A stretch of 64,000 bases of DNA, from assembly GCA_963920635.1 (NCBI GenBank), contig OY987301.1:41949820-42013819 (forward strand). Direction: 5' to 3'. This stretch comes from Pseudeuparius sepicola (taxonomy: Eukaryota; Arthropoda; Insecta; Coleoptera; Anthribidae). Both the position numbers and the translations under genes were made by a program. Under the pieces are notes generated by a model. It saw only the letters and a list, made by a program, of their open reading frames with translations, did no database searches and was not told the origin of the DNA. Of this stretch, positions 33,812 to 44,599 are shown piece after piece. Position 1 is the first letter of the stretch; each line of letters starts with the position of its first letter.

Positions 33812-34469
33812 TAGTTATTAATTTCTTGTTTTTAACAATTTTAAACTAAAACTAAATTGCAGTGTAATTATAGTATCTAGTTATCACTTTAATAAAATCG
33901 TCACAGATACCTCAAACCGCCCGACATGGCAACGCTGCTTTTGCTGCCGCGGGCGCCGCGTCCGTTAACACAGCGTTATTTGTTTTGTGTATGCCCAGCA
34001 TGTCAAGTTTTCCGATTGTTTACGTATGGATTTTTCCCGTTTTTAATTGTTTTTCTGTTAATTTAAAGGCTATTTATTAGTATTTAGGATATAGTGACTG
34101 ATTTTGTATACAATGGGATGCAGAAAGTGTGTGGTATGTAGCTAAATTGATATTTCTCAGGACATAACCTATCTCAGGTAAACGTTGTACACAATTGTTG
34201 TTGTACAATGTTTGTTTACTTCGGTAAATTTGCATAAGATGTTGGTTGACTACAAATGTATGTATTTTGAGGCTGTTGCTCCCTCTATCCTTGGTTATTT
34301 CTCTGAGCTCGACACACACTTCATGGGCGAGTCAAGTCAATTAATTTCTTTAATTTCCTGTATATTGTTGCCTATAAAAAAACAACAAAACGTTCAAGAC
34401 AAAAGTTACTTAGAAAGAATCTAAATCTAAAAAAGTAATGTTAACACAACATATACCGGGCGTCGCGAC

Positions 34470-35030
34470 GCCGAGCGTCTTTGTCAAAAATTTTAAATTT
34501 CCATGACACGACTGACAGTAGGTATATTTACTCTCATGTTCTGTAGGAACATTAGAATAGATAATAACATATTATCTAATACATCGCGTATAAGTTGTTA
34601 AAGAAGCTTATGCTGAAAAATATAGTGTGCTGGAAATCCCGCCTCGGGTGACTAATTCACGGCCATATACGCGAGAATAGATCCAAACTAAAACATTACC
34701 GAGTTATTCGAGACAAATACCCTCAATTTTAATCTTCCAGCCCGAACCTCGTGTACTGTAAAACATGTCCGACCATACGTCGGGCTAAGTGCGGCCATTA
34801 AAGTAACAAATATCTCAACCCTCGCCAACTGACAAGCAGATAGGGCCCCGTTACCACATAATTTTATTAAAGTAGTGAAACGGTCGATTTCACAGGCCAT
34901 ATTTTTTAAAAGCTCACCCGCATAAGACAAGTGTCTATTGGAGTTATGTTGGGCTTTGGAAAGGGATTCGTCGACATTGTAGACTTTTTCTAATAAGGAG
35001 ATGATAAATTTCGCAACCCCAAATAGATTT
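34470..35030. other. Unique GC-balanced block, no gene assigned
   Basis: A 132-codon minus frame (35086-34688) is open but contains no recognisable domain. The DNA resembles the other single-copy, possibly conserved non-coding blocks. Its right edge meets the inverted repeat at 35033. Confidence 0.25.
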
Positions 35031-35231
35031 ATGAATCTGAGGTTTACTAACAAAAATTCGTGACGGAACATTGAAAAAGAATGCAAAGAAATGTAAAATT
35101 GTAATTTTGGCAGTTTTTTGCTATAACTCGAAAACCATCAATTTTTTGGAAAAAACACCTCTATTGTAAATGGTAGTATATAAAATAAAAATCTAATTTA
35201 TTATCAAATATCATATTCACCACTTTATTTA

Positions 35232-36609
35232 TTATTTGAGCCGTTTTTTCTTAGAAGGTCCTGGTTGAGGCTCTTCGATGGCAGAAGGTTCTTGCTGAGG
35301 CTCCTCGATGGCAGAAGATCTTGGCAGAGGATCGGGTTCTTCCACAAACACTATCGGATATAATAATAATAATAATAATTCTCACCCTCACAATACTCCA
35401 AACTAGGAGTACCCCAGAAGCAACTACATGCTTGTGCGGGGAACTGGAAAATAAGAGAAATCGTGAAAAAACACTAACTTGTGATTTTGCGATTAGACAT
35501 ACCTTCCACATCGAGTGATCGTTATTCTTGGTCTCTTTCTTCGGCCCCTTCTTCGTCTATCTCAACGCTGTCCTCCGAAGACTCGACGTTTTCACAAAAC
35601 CCGTTGCATGTTGTTCATATTGGAGAGCAATAAAGCCCTGTTTTCCTGCATCCACAATTTCGCTGGCAGCCTTTCTTGCATTTACAAGAAACGCGCTGAA
35701 GTATTGAGTCCGGTGCTGGTTTGGACTTGGTTGTAACGGGTACAAGACCTTTGTTTTTTCCATCCCCACTCGTTCGGATCTCTTTGCGATTCATGGAATA
35801 TGATTTGTCCACATAACCACTGCTGCACCTGAAAATAAACTCTCAGTGAATGTTCTCGTGCGGCAGCTTCAGTGGGAGGTAGTGCGGCAATGTTGGGTTT
35901 GCTTTTGTAAGATGACGATATATAGTTCCTGTATATCTAAAATCATTTAAACCAGACTCTCGGCCTTTCCCATACAAAGCCATGAGAAACATGTTTCCTG
36001 CTTGGGCAATCTCGTCCTGGTGAGCTCGAGGGTCTTTGAAAGCCTCAATAACTGGTACCAAATCATTGTTCTTTTGCAGGACTTTGAGAAATTTTTATTT
36101 TCCCTGATTAAATGGAGTGTAAGTGGTGTCACAACCACTCATCGCGTGCAGGAACAAGATATGGTCTGATAGGCTTTTGTCCGATAGGTGAGTATCGTAG
36201 ATGGTTTGAGACTCCTTATCTTTTCCTGGTTTCGTGAAAGAGACATTTTTATATCAAGACTACACAGGTCAATCAAAATCACCAAAAGGTCGATATCTTC
36301 CCCCACCACTGTCACGTGTTCATTTGAAGGAGCCAACTTAAGTGCTGTTGTGATTATTAGGATATCAGCATCCTCCACTGCTTGCTGTGACTCAGTGTTT
36401 GCTTCATTCAAATTCTTCATAGGAAATATCAACCGGCTCTTGTTTGTGGAATTTGCAAGGAAACTCTCCTGCGAGACAGTGGGCACCATTGATTCAGTAA
36501 ATGATACTGCTGCAGAATGTTTTCTTTGCGCTCTTCTCAATCGCTCTATTCGCTTGGTGCTTTCACCATATAAAAATGGGTTTTTGTGGAGATAGATAAA
36601 ACACGCCAC
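35232..36609 (-). pseudogene. Frameshifted SGCDTT/Cys-rich protein of a TIR element
   Basis: The protein can be followed through several frames. From 36609: a region with ADILIITTALKL and VVGEDIDLLVILIDL, then (about 36155-36095) HILFLHAMSGCDTTYTPFN, then AGNMFLMALYGKGRESGLND and LPHYLPLK (35.85-36.05 kb). Next is a cysteine-rich stretch CKCKKGCQRNCGCRKTGLYC (about 35.64-35.70 kb), an acidic segment, and the C-terminus IEEPQQEPSAIEEPQPGPSKK ending at stop 35234-35232. I recall this as a widespread uncharacterised arthropod family. The EDID and GCDTT motifs resemble PIN/FEN1-like nucleases (inference). Frameshifts and the SINE-like insertion make this copy non-functional. Confidence 0.65.
35360..35441 (-). 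mobile_element. SINE-like 65-bp short unit, copy C
   Basis: A TAA array then TTCTCACCCTCACAATACTC, the hairpins TACTCC/GGAGTA and AAGCA-type/TGCTT, ending GCTTGTGCGGGG. It lacks the 330 bp present in the long copies and stops at exactly the same base as the copy at 40811-40890. That suggests a real short form rather than random truncation. Confidence 0.6.
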
Positions 36610-36838
36610 TTTTCAAATACCGATTAAGCCCGAATGGTTCGTCGGAGAAAAAATAAAAAAAGGATAAAATTTGAAGGAAATTTTATATACTTTCATTTAC
36701 AATAGAGGTGTTTTTCCCAAAAAATTGATGGTTTTAGAGTTATAAGCAAAAAACTGCCAAAATTAAATTTTTTTACATTTCTTTGCATTTTTTTTTTCAA
36801 TGTTGCGTCACGAAATTTTGTTAACAAACCTCAGATTC

Positions 36839-38222
36839 TGGTACTATGAGTTCGAAAGCTCGGTGGCACCACTGGTAGGTTTCCTTACCTCCAAGTGCAA
36901 GTTACACTGTTACAGTAGCTGGCACTTGGGTTTGAATTGTTCGAGGAGGATTATGGCTGCCTAGAAGATGAACCTATAGGGGGAGGTATTAAGATATTTT
37001 AATTAGTTATTAAAATTTGTCGTCTTTCCATTGTTTTAAATATACTTTGGAGCAAATCCATGTAACTGCAGATGAACCAACAAGTTTCAAATAGAGTAAA
37101 TTTCCACTAAGAATATGTATTGTCACTTATACTAAAATTATCATACTAAACAATGAAAGCATAGCACCAGTTTTAACATGTCTCACGTTTTATTTAAAGA
37201 AAACCTATAATTCGTTGGATTAACAAAATAATTAAAAATAATTCTTGAAATGAGAAGTAATAATCTACTTTCTACAAGTAATAATCCTAATTAAAGCGCA
37301 ACTTTTATATAATCAATAAATCATGTTTTTAATAAAATTTATATGATATTTCAGAAATTATTGTAGACAGTATTCTTGTGAAATACAAGTTACATTGAAT
37401 CAACTACTTTTTACTGGACTGAACTAAACATCCTATTGCGGTTGCTGCACAGTTGGCGTCACCTTATGTTGAGCTGGTTGGATACATCGTAAAGCTGACT
37501 CAAAACCTCATATCATAATATATCATAGTAAGCTATGACCTTGACTAAGCAATTTACCAAAACGACGTTAATCGCCAGGCATTACTAGCAAGACTAAAAA
37601 TATCCGAAATATGCCTGTGCACATCAATAACGAAGCTCTACGTCGTTCGTAGTCATGATGGATACTCTGCAGGCGAATGGAAATAGAAGAGCTATTAAGA
37701 AACTGAGGGTTACTAGAACTTGCATCCACTAAAAATCTAAAATCGAATGTTATTCCTTTATTGATCTCATTTTTGCATATCATTTCTGTTTGCTCAACTT
37801 GATTTGCATTTTACACGACATTTGCTTATTATTTAGGCAATAATGTGATAACAATTATAATTATTGTTACTAGTACAATAATGACAAATCCAGCAAAGAT
37901 CCAAAACTATAAGAGTCCAATATAGAATACCCGTATTCAATTCAACAACAGGAGGCATCACACATCAAATGAAACGTTATACTGTTCTGACAAAAGAATG
38001 TGCTAGTTCAATAAAAAAGTATTATAGAGTCGGTTCCAGAACATTCTATTGATTCAATGAAATACTGTATTTAAATCTCGATTTAAATTATTCGTTCAAA
38101 TTCAATATCAACTTGTACAAAATGGCAAAATTTTCTGGGCACCTCGAAAAAATTAATTTAATAGTAAGTATAACCGGTAGGTACATGTTAGATCTTGATT
38201 CAAATATTTTAGTTTTTAATTG
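36839..38222. other. No gene recognised
   Basis: AT-rich DNA with only chance-length frames. ATGAGTTCGAAAGCTCGG near 36846 is a weak B-box-like word with no partner. Nothing else stands out. Confidence 0.35.
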
Positions 38223-38230
38223 TTTTGACA

Positions 38231-38726
38231 CAGGGACTCTTTAAAATAAGGGGACCCAGCATTATACTTTCCAAAGTGTGGCCTATTCTTTCATCATTCT
38301 CATGGTATCAGTGATGCCAAGTATGCCATTTTATAATCTATGAATATAGCAGATACTTTCCATGATTTCTAAAAATTAGACTTGACAATGTTGTGTCCAC
38401 AATTACAGAATATGGCAACTGTCAAATGAAACAAATTTACTGTATAGTTGAAATTCTTCAAATGTCACATCTGAGTATCAGAGTGTTAGAAAACTTAAAA
38501 ATTGTGAATTATGATGGGAAATTTTTTGCCTCCTTTAGAATCTATGGCAATGGCATTTCACATAAAACCTGATGGCAGTTGGACACTGACATATAACATA
38601 ACCTTGTACCAGCCCATTTATGTGGTCTCCTTGTAGTATACAGAAAACAAACTTCCCTTCAAGGCTTCACTTTTCCTATGTGATAGACTGTGAAATGCTG
38701 GGTCCCCTTATTTTAAAGAGTCCCTG
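38231..38726. mobile_element. hAT-like MITE with exact 8-bp target duplication
   Basis: Terminal inverted repeats of about 35 bp begin CAGGGACTCTTTAAAATAAG and continue GGGACCCAGCATT at both ends. The element is flanked by TTTTGACA on each side (38223-38230 and 38727-38734). An 8-bp duplication and a CAGGG start are hallmarks of hAT elements. No coding capacity in the 496 bp. Identical flanks suggest a fairly recent insertion. Confidence 0.85.
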
Positions 38727-39647
38727 TTTTGACATAACAATTTAACAGACGGCGCACGAATCGCATACCACGAGCAAATACTTCAGAAGAATAATAACGG
38801 AAAGCCGGTTATTCTGATGGAATATTGCACAATATGTATTCAAAGTTTTATTAATTACCATGATTTAAAAAATACAAGTTTCATAAGTAGTAATTTATAG
38901 ATAATCCTAACGCCCCCATTGTGCAAAACGATATGCCTAATCCAACCCCCCTGAATTCCGTAATCCAAACTACCACTCTTTATCTTTGTATGTGCGCGCA
39001 CATCTAGCGAGAGAGGAAGTTGAAGGTTTTAAAAATTTATTTGCGATTTTGCAAGTCTAATTTTAGCTTGCATCTTGCGTTCGCCTTGTAGCTGTTTATT
39101 TAAACCACGACACCTAAACGGAAGCATGTCACATTATTGACTCACACATTCATTGTACAAGGTGTCCCAAACTCGGCGCCCCAAAGTTATTATAGGCAAA
39201 CAAAAACAGCCAGTAAAAATTTGACTTGTGGGTTTCTTTTAGGGCCACTCAAGCTTTCCTTTGAGACAAAAAGATAGTTTTTAGGAATTTGGGAAATATA
39301 AGTTATGACATCATCAAATATATTTTTGATTTTGTATATTTGGAAAGAGCATGTTTTTCTGATAAACTTTCGTGAGTACATTTTTTTGATTATTTGTGTA
39401 TTATTTGTAAAAGATGCCAAGTTATTTTTTTAACGAAAATCGAGTTAGCCATGACTTCTGTAGGTATATTTTTGACAGAAACAGTTGATAGATGCTCGGA
39501 CAGATGTGTTATGGAAAAAGTATTAAAATTGTATTATTAGTTATAGAAATATATCTGTATCTCTTATTATGCTTTATATAAAACCTAACAATTTTAGCGA
39601 AAAACAAAAACCAACAATATAAAAATAAATGCTAGGTAGGTTCTTGC

Positions 39648-40253
39648 TTAGAAATAATTTTCAATGTTACTACCTTCTTTTAATAAACATAAGTTTAGAC
39701 GGCCTCTTACTTCCGTCTTAGTATAACCTTTCTTAATACATCTGCTGTTATTTGCCGACAAGCATCTTCTATTTTTTCTATTAAAGGAACAATATTCCGA
39801 GATGGAGTTTTGTAGACAATATTTTTCAGAAATCCCCATAAATGTAAATCTAATGGTGTTAAATCTGGCGATTTTCCTGGCCATTTTATGGGACCATTTA
39901 TGTATTCCACTCCATTTGTTTCCAAAATCATCATTTAGAAATTCTTTTACAATGTTGGCCATGTGTGCTGGAGCTCCGTCGTGTTGAAACCATATGATTC
40001 TTCTCAACTGCAATGACACATTATCCATGAGAACTGGCAGCTGTTGTCGCAAAAATTGGAGGTACGTTATTTCAGTTAAAGCTCCTTCGTAAAAATATAG
40101 CCCAACTAAATTATGACCAATTATGCCAAACCATACATTAATGCTGAAGTGTCCCTGATTAATTTCAGCACTATTTTTTATAAGTTGGCCGCGCTTTTGC
40201 CGAAGTGACGTAGGTGCGCAGAAGAGATTAATTTTCGTTCTCCTAGCTGGCAT
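39648..40253 (-). pseudogene. Mariner-like transposase, C-terminal part, left arm
   Basis: The frame reads INVWFGIIGHNLVGLYFYEG, LTEITYLQFLRQQLPVLMD, then IIWFQHDGAPAHMANIVKEF (second catalytic D). It shifts frame near GNKWSG and continues in another as INGPIKWPGKSPDLTPLD (third D) and ADVLRKVILRRK. These motifs are typical of an insect mariner-type family. No N-terminal helix-turn-helix remains and one frameshift is present, so it is inactive. Confidence 0.75.
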
Positions 40254-40390
40254 ACCGTTATCTGTGTATCGTGGACAGGATACTATTATTAAATGTCAAG
40301 AGAAGTTATTATGGCATTATCAAGCCAAGGCTAATTTGATTCAGGCTATATGCTTTGTATTACACGAATATAGTCTCTAATTTTTGCAAT

Positions 40391-40715
40391 AACAATTGCC
40401 AGTTCTCATGGAAAATGTGCCATTGCATTTAAGAAGAACCAGGGGGATTTCAACACGACGGAGCTCCACCACACAAAGCCAACATTGTAAAATAATTTCT
40501 AAATAATGAGTCTGGAAACAAATGGATTGGGATAAATGGCCTCATAAAATGGCCAGAAAAGTCGCCAGATCTAAATAACTCTATTATGTTTCTATTTATG
40601 AAATTTTCTGAAAAACCTTGTTTACAAAATTCCATCCCGGAATATTGACGATTTAATAGAAAAAATAACACCAATAACAATTTTTCTTAAAAAGGCGTTC
40701 TTACAGTTATATTTT
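40391..40715 (+). pseudogene. Mariner-like transposase fragment, right arm
   Basis: Opposite orientation to the left-arm copy. LPVLMENVPLHLRRT starts it, then (other frames) DGAPPHKANIVK, GNKWIGINGLIKWPEKSPDL and FNRKNNTNNN. More decayed than the left copy (several stops). Its presence shows the palindrome was built from two transposase ends. Confidence 0.65.
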
Positions 40716-40810
40716 TATAGCTAATAATAAAATTTTAATACTTTTTCCATAATACATCTGTCCGAGAATCTGTCAATTGTTTCTGTCAAAATTATACCTT
40801 TATAAGTATA

Positions 40811-40890
40811 TCCCCCGCACAAGCATGTACTTGCTTCTGGGGTACTCCTAGTTTGGAGTATTGTGAGGGTGAGAATTATTATTATCATTA
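40811..40890 (+). mobile_element. SINE-like 65-bp short unit, copy D
   Basis: CCCCCGCACAAGCATGTACT, then GGGGTACTCCTAGTTTGGAG, ending GAGGGTGAGAA and a TTATTATTA tail. It is inserted in the right arm of the mariner foldback; the left arm lacks it, so it is the later event. Confidence 0.65.
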
Positions 40891-41659
40891 AGTCATGCCG
40901 AACTCGATTTTCATTAAAAAATATCATGGAATTTTTTTCATATTTTTACCAATAATATGCATATAACTTTTTAATTAAATAACATATCAAACAAATATTT
41001 AGGAAAGTTTATCAGTAAAACGTGCGTTAAAGAGAAACAGGTATGGTCCTGGAAAAAATATATCTGATGACGTCAATACCTATATTTCCCAAATTCATAA
41101 AAACTGTATTTTTGGTCCAAAAGCAAGCTTGAGTGGTCCTACAAGAAACCCAGAAGTCAAGTTTTTACTGGCTGTTTTTGTTTGCTATATAGTAACCCTG
41201 GTGCGTCGAGTTTGGGACACCCTGTACAATGGCTTATATTTGTTTAGTGAGGATAAAGCCAAATAAATATAAGCTATCGTTATTTAACTAGTCAAGCCAC
41301 GACTACCCTCATGCTTTACATTCATTGTACTATGCATACAAACGTTTACTTTTTTATTTAAATATGTATATTGTTGTGAATTTAATAATTTCAATGTTTG
41401 GGTACTCCGAACACGTTTGGATTACAGATATCATTTATTATGAATTCCATAATCCCAATGTTTGAGTAATCCTAACGGGTCTACCAACTTTCTGTTGGGA
41501 TTATCCATACATGACTGTAACCTGTAACAAGATAATCAAATTAAGATAATTGTTAATAGAATAAATATTTTTTTACCACCAAAAGAGGCAACGGGGTATC
41601 ACAATGTTTATGGACTCAGCTACACTGTGTAAGCTTATTTTCTTATTAAATAAGATATC

Positions 41660-42340
41660 GATCGCCATACTCCGATGACGGCGGGCCGAGGGAGCGGGAG
41701 AGGGCAAGGGGGAAACGTTTGTTTTCACAAGGCCGAGTGCCCGGACTTATCTCTGGACACTGGCAACACCATATTTGTTTCTTTGTGTCAGGAGCAAACC
41801 GCATATAACTTTTACTATTTCAGACTATATAGTATATAGTCATCATCGGTACCAAGACCGAGCAGCTCGATGTGTAGTTGGTCTCTATTCAATAAGAAGC
41901 CACAAAAGAAAACATCAGAGAGCATCAGCAAAACTAGGGCATTCTGTAGGTACCTAGGTATAAAATTTACTTTATAACAATTGATTATGTAGGTAATATG
42001 GTGAAAGTAGTTTATTGTCCATTGTTATTTTGTAGTAGGTATATCTGTAAAAAGAAACAGATCCCATCCATTATTTTCATCCGGCAGGATGTCCCCGAGC
42101 GTAATAAGAAAACGCATCGCGTCGCCACGTGCGCCAGACAATTGAAAATCGAGCGTCGCCTGCTATTTTGTAGGCGGACGGCGGATTTTTCTCCATGCAC
42201 GTCAAGTACGAGCGGTGCGGACACAATGGCCTAAACGAACCCGTCGCGTCGTTGCCTCCGGGGTAGAGATAGCGGGAGTTTTTCTTGGCGGACAGTGCGC
42301 GACAGCGAGGGTTTACTGAAAGACTGTGTAGGAGAGGAAT
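41660..42340. other. GC-rich unique block, no gene assigned
   Basis: Contains GGCGGGCCGAGGGAGCGGGA, CGTCGCCACGTGCGCCAGAC and GGAGGCAACGACGCG-like sequence in complement. No coding frame with known motif. Possible promoter or conserved non-coding DNA for the small frame at 42501, but nothing proves this. Confidence 0.25.
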
Positions 42341-42500
42341 GGAGGAGGATCACAAGAATGTAACCAATTATTATTATATGTCAAATATTTTTAACGCTAT
42401 ATACTAAAAATCTTTATATGCATGGCGCGGCGTGTTTTTGTGTTTGCGATTTCGGTGTTCGTATAGTTTTGGCATCTTTTAATCATTTTTTTTATATAGG

Positions 42501-42680
42501 ATGGAATCGTGTTCGGCGGAATTTATAAACGGAAATGCCCATAATTTTGAGAATCGTGTGCTTATAAAAAAGAATGGGTCACCTCGGCCGAAGATAAACA
42601 TTGTTCAAGAATGTGCCATAAGATACAAAAAGTTCAAACATAGTGTTAAAGTTGAACAATATAAAAAACTTCGTGATTGA
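42501..42680 (+). CDS. Small unidentified ORF, 59 codons
   Basis: ATG at 42501 follows TTTTTTTATATAG|G, a plausible splice acceptor, and the frame ends at TGA 42678-42680. The peptide starts MESCSAEFINGNAHNFE and is basic towards the end (QYKKLRD). No family recognised. It could be an exon fragment, a transposon remnant or chance. Confidence 0.25.
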   Translation: MESCSAEFINGNAHNFENRVLIKKNGSPRPKINIVQECAIRYKKFKHSVKVEQYKKLRD

Positions 42681-43583
42681 GCGGGTATGACAAACTACAT
42701 GCTTTGTTTTGTTTATAATGAAAATACTAATCATCCTAATGGACAAAAACGGGCGTTAGGGATTTATATCGTTTATAAAAAATTAAAGCCATGGATCTTT
42801 TCAAATTAATTTAAGAAATGAATTGCAACTCTCAAATATTGGCAATATTGATGTTTGTCAGTTATTAAATTCTTGTTATAGAAAAGCATTAAAATACTGT
42901 AACGACCAAATAAAAAAAATCGTTACATATTTTCCTGCCTTATTTTATTGATTGTGTAAAATTTTGTGGCGTATTCGAGCTAGCATTGCGAGAACATATA
43001 GAGGGATTTTGTATCAGACATCAATATGGCTATGAAACAACACTTTCAAGGAAATACTGTTTTTAAAGGTATACGTGAAAATCGATTCAAAATCTAATAT
43101 GTTTATTAGATGATACCTTAACATTTTATCAAGAAAAGAACACGGTTTGTTGCGATTCAGTGTGATAAAACTACTACCTAATATTTCTACCCACCAGCCA
43201 CTTGTTATTATTTTAAGATATCCCAGGTGGAAGACTAACATCTTCAAGATGTCATTTTTTGGTCTCGGTTCGTCGCAACGTCTTTTGGACGAATAAAGAC
43301 GTCCTCAAGACGTCTCTCTTAGACGTCCTAAAAACATTTTTAAAAGCCGTCTTCAAGACCTCGCTCTTATTAGGTAAATAGAAGACGTATGGGGTAGCGT
43401 CTTCGCTTGGTCGTAATATGACGTCTTCAAGACAGTTATCCAAGACGTATTTTCTGAATAAAAAATTCTACATACTTATAGGTTTCACATTTTTAATTGT
43501 ACCTAATATTGAAATCTAAGATATTTACGAAAATGTTTGTAGATAAAAAATTCGAATTGGATGGAGCTATACAACGGTATAGG

Positions 43584-44381
43584 TAGAGGAAAGTGGCCCA
43601 AAATGATCCCTGTGGGTAAGATGATCCCCCATGTTATTCGTAAAGATAATGCTGCCATCTAGGTGTTAACATCGTAAATATTGTTTTAGGTGGCGCTGCT
43701 TCCAGTAGTATAACAAATACCGAGCTGGTGACGCCGTTATTCGCTTATACCTTCAAAAAAGTGATTTTCTGTGATATTAATCTACGGTAAGTTATACAAA
43801 ACAATTAGTATAGCGCATATAACGAATATCTCTAACAAACACATGTATTTGGCTATAATTTAGAAGGCCTAATAGTTGTGCCGGCATAGCCATTTTTTTT
43901 TGTAGAACGCCGTTGTTAATTACAAAACACTCTGTCGGGTAATACGATCCCTCAAAATCTTGGGCAAAATGATGATCCCGAGATTGTTTTACCCGAACTG
44001 ATAATGAAAACAAAAAATAATTATTTTTGATGCAGGTTCATTGCATGTGTAAAAATGTTGCATAAATACAAGCGCAAGACCGAAAGGCAGAGTTGGATTG
44101 TTTCATTTAATTTTCCTACATATTGTTTCAGTAATAGAATGGCGGGATCGTTTTGCCCTACCCAACCCGTTGGGGTAAAATGATCCCTTTGCACAGTTTT
44201 AAATTTTTGAAGAAAAGAAACGGCACACATTAGTTTTGAAACAAAAAACTGATATTAATTTACTGGCCTAGGCACTAAAGAATGCAAGAAAGAATGCAAT
44301 TTTATATTTCGCCACAACACTTATTGTAAACGCTCCTTGAGTTTTTGCCTTAGGGGGGTCATTTTGGGCCACTTTCCCCTA
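43584..44381. mobile_element. Nested pogo-like MITE with AAATGATCCC repeats
   Basis: Ends TA-GAGGAAAGTGGCCCAAAATG and the complement of TA-GGGGAAAGTGGCCCAAAATG, with TA duplications. GGGTAAAATGATCCC or its complement recurs several times inside (about 43615, 43935-43990, 44145-44190, 44345). Repeated subterminal words are organised as in the pogo element at 58-60.8 kb, though the words differ. No coding frame. Confidence 0.65.
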
Positions 44382-44404
44382 ATATTTCCACGTATATTGA
44401 TCGC

Positions 44405-44481
44405 TAGTTAGTCGAAGTGTCGGATTTCTAAACCGATGATCGTAGGCTCGAACCCCGGCGCTGCCATTGGCATTTTTTTAT
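44405..44481 (+). repeat. tRNA-like sequence with Pol III terminator
   Basis: TAGTCGAAGTG (44411-44421) fits an A box, and GGCTCGAACC (44447-44456) is one base from a consensus B box. A T7 run follows at 44475-44481. TCGG...CCGA forms an anticodon-type stem around TTTCTAA, which would give anticodon TCT (Arg). Acceptor ends do not pair well, so it is a SINE head or tRNA relic. It lies between the nested MITE and the right inverted end of the host element. Confidence 0.45.
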
Positions 44482-44599
44482 TTTCCACATAAGACGTCTT
44501 CTGGCTGTGACATTTGGATGTCCTCAGAACGACAAAAAATGACGTCTGCAAGACGTCAGTCTTCTACCTGGAATTCCTGGAATGAACGAAACGGCCAAA

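Larger units (their letters stand above)
35033..36838 (-). mobile_element. TIR element carrying an SGCDTT-motif protein
   Basis: Arms of about 170-185 bp at 35033-35200 and 36655-36838 are reverse complements: GAATCTGAGGTTTACTAACA against TTAACAAACCTCAGATTC at the ends, and AACACCTCTATTGTAAATG inward. Between them is a broken protein-coding region read on the minus strand, plus a 65-bp SINE-like insertion at 35360-35441. Inverted ends around a conserved orphan protein suggest a DNA transposon of unassigned superfamily. The target duplication is unclear. Confidence 0.65.
39156..41226. mobile_element. Palindromic mariner-like foldback (two 3' halves)
   Basis: TA-CAAGGTGTCCCAAACTCG at the left pairs with the complement of CAGGGTGTCCCAAACTCG at the right, each next to TA. 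The arms continue inward through TIR-proximal DNA (ACAGCCAGTAAAAATTTGAC and complement) and then into the C-terminal part of a transposase on each side. The right arm also holds a SINE-like insertion (40811-40890) absent from the left arm. The middle (about 40060-40390) is single copy. The element is two inverted copies of the 3' part of one transposon. Confidence 0.75.
43223..44571. mobile_element. TIR element with GACGTCTT repeats, host of a nested MITE
   Basis: The left end CCAGGTGGAAGACTAACATC and the right end (complement of CCAGGTAGAAGACTGACGTC) are about 40-bp inverted repeats continuing to GTCATTTTTTGTC. Inside the left part are many AAGACGTCYTCAAGACGTC-type palindromic words (43280-43450). 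A second MITE (43584-44381) and a tRNA-like sequence (44405-44481) lie inside. Superfamily not determined. Confidence 0.6.

Noticed and set aside
34688..35086. 132-codon minus-strand frame as a gene
   Set aside because: No recognised motif, and its N-terminal part lies in the inverted repeat of the adjacent transposon.
35444..35503. A 60-base GT...AG interval on the minus strand (GTATGT to TTTTCCAG) as an intron
   Set aside because: The acceptor abuts the SINE-like unit and there is a stop in frame shortly before the donor. It cannot join coding pieces of the broken protein as they stand.
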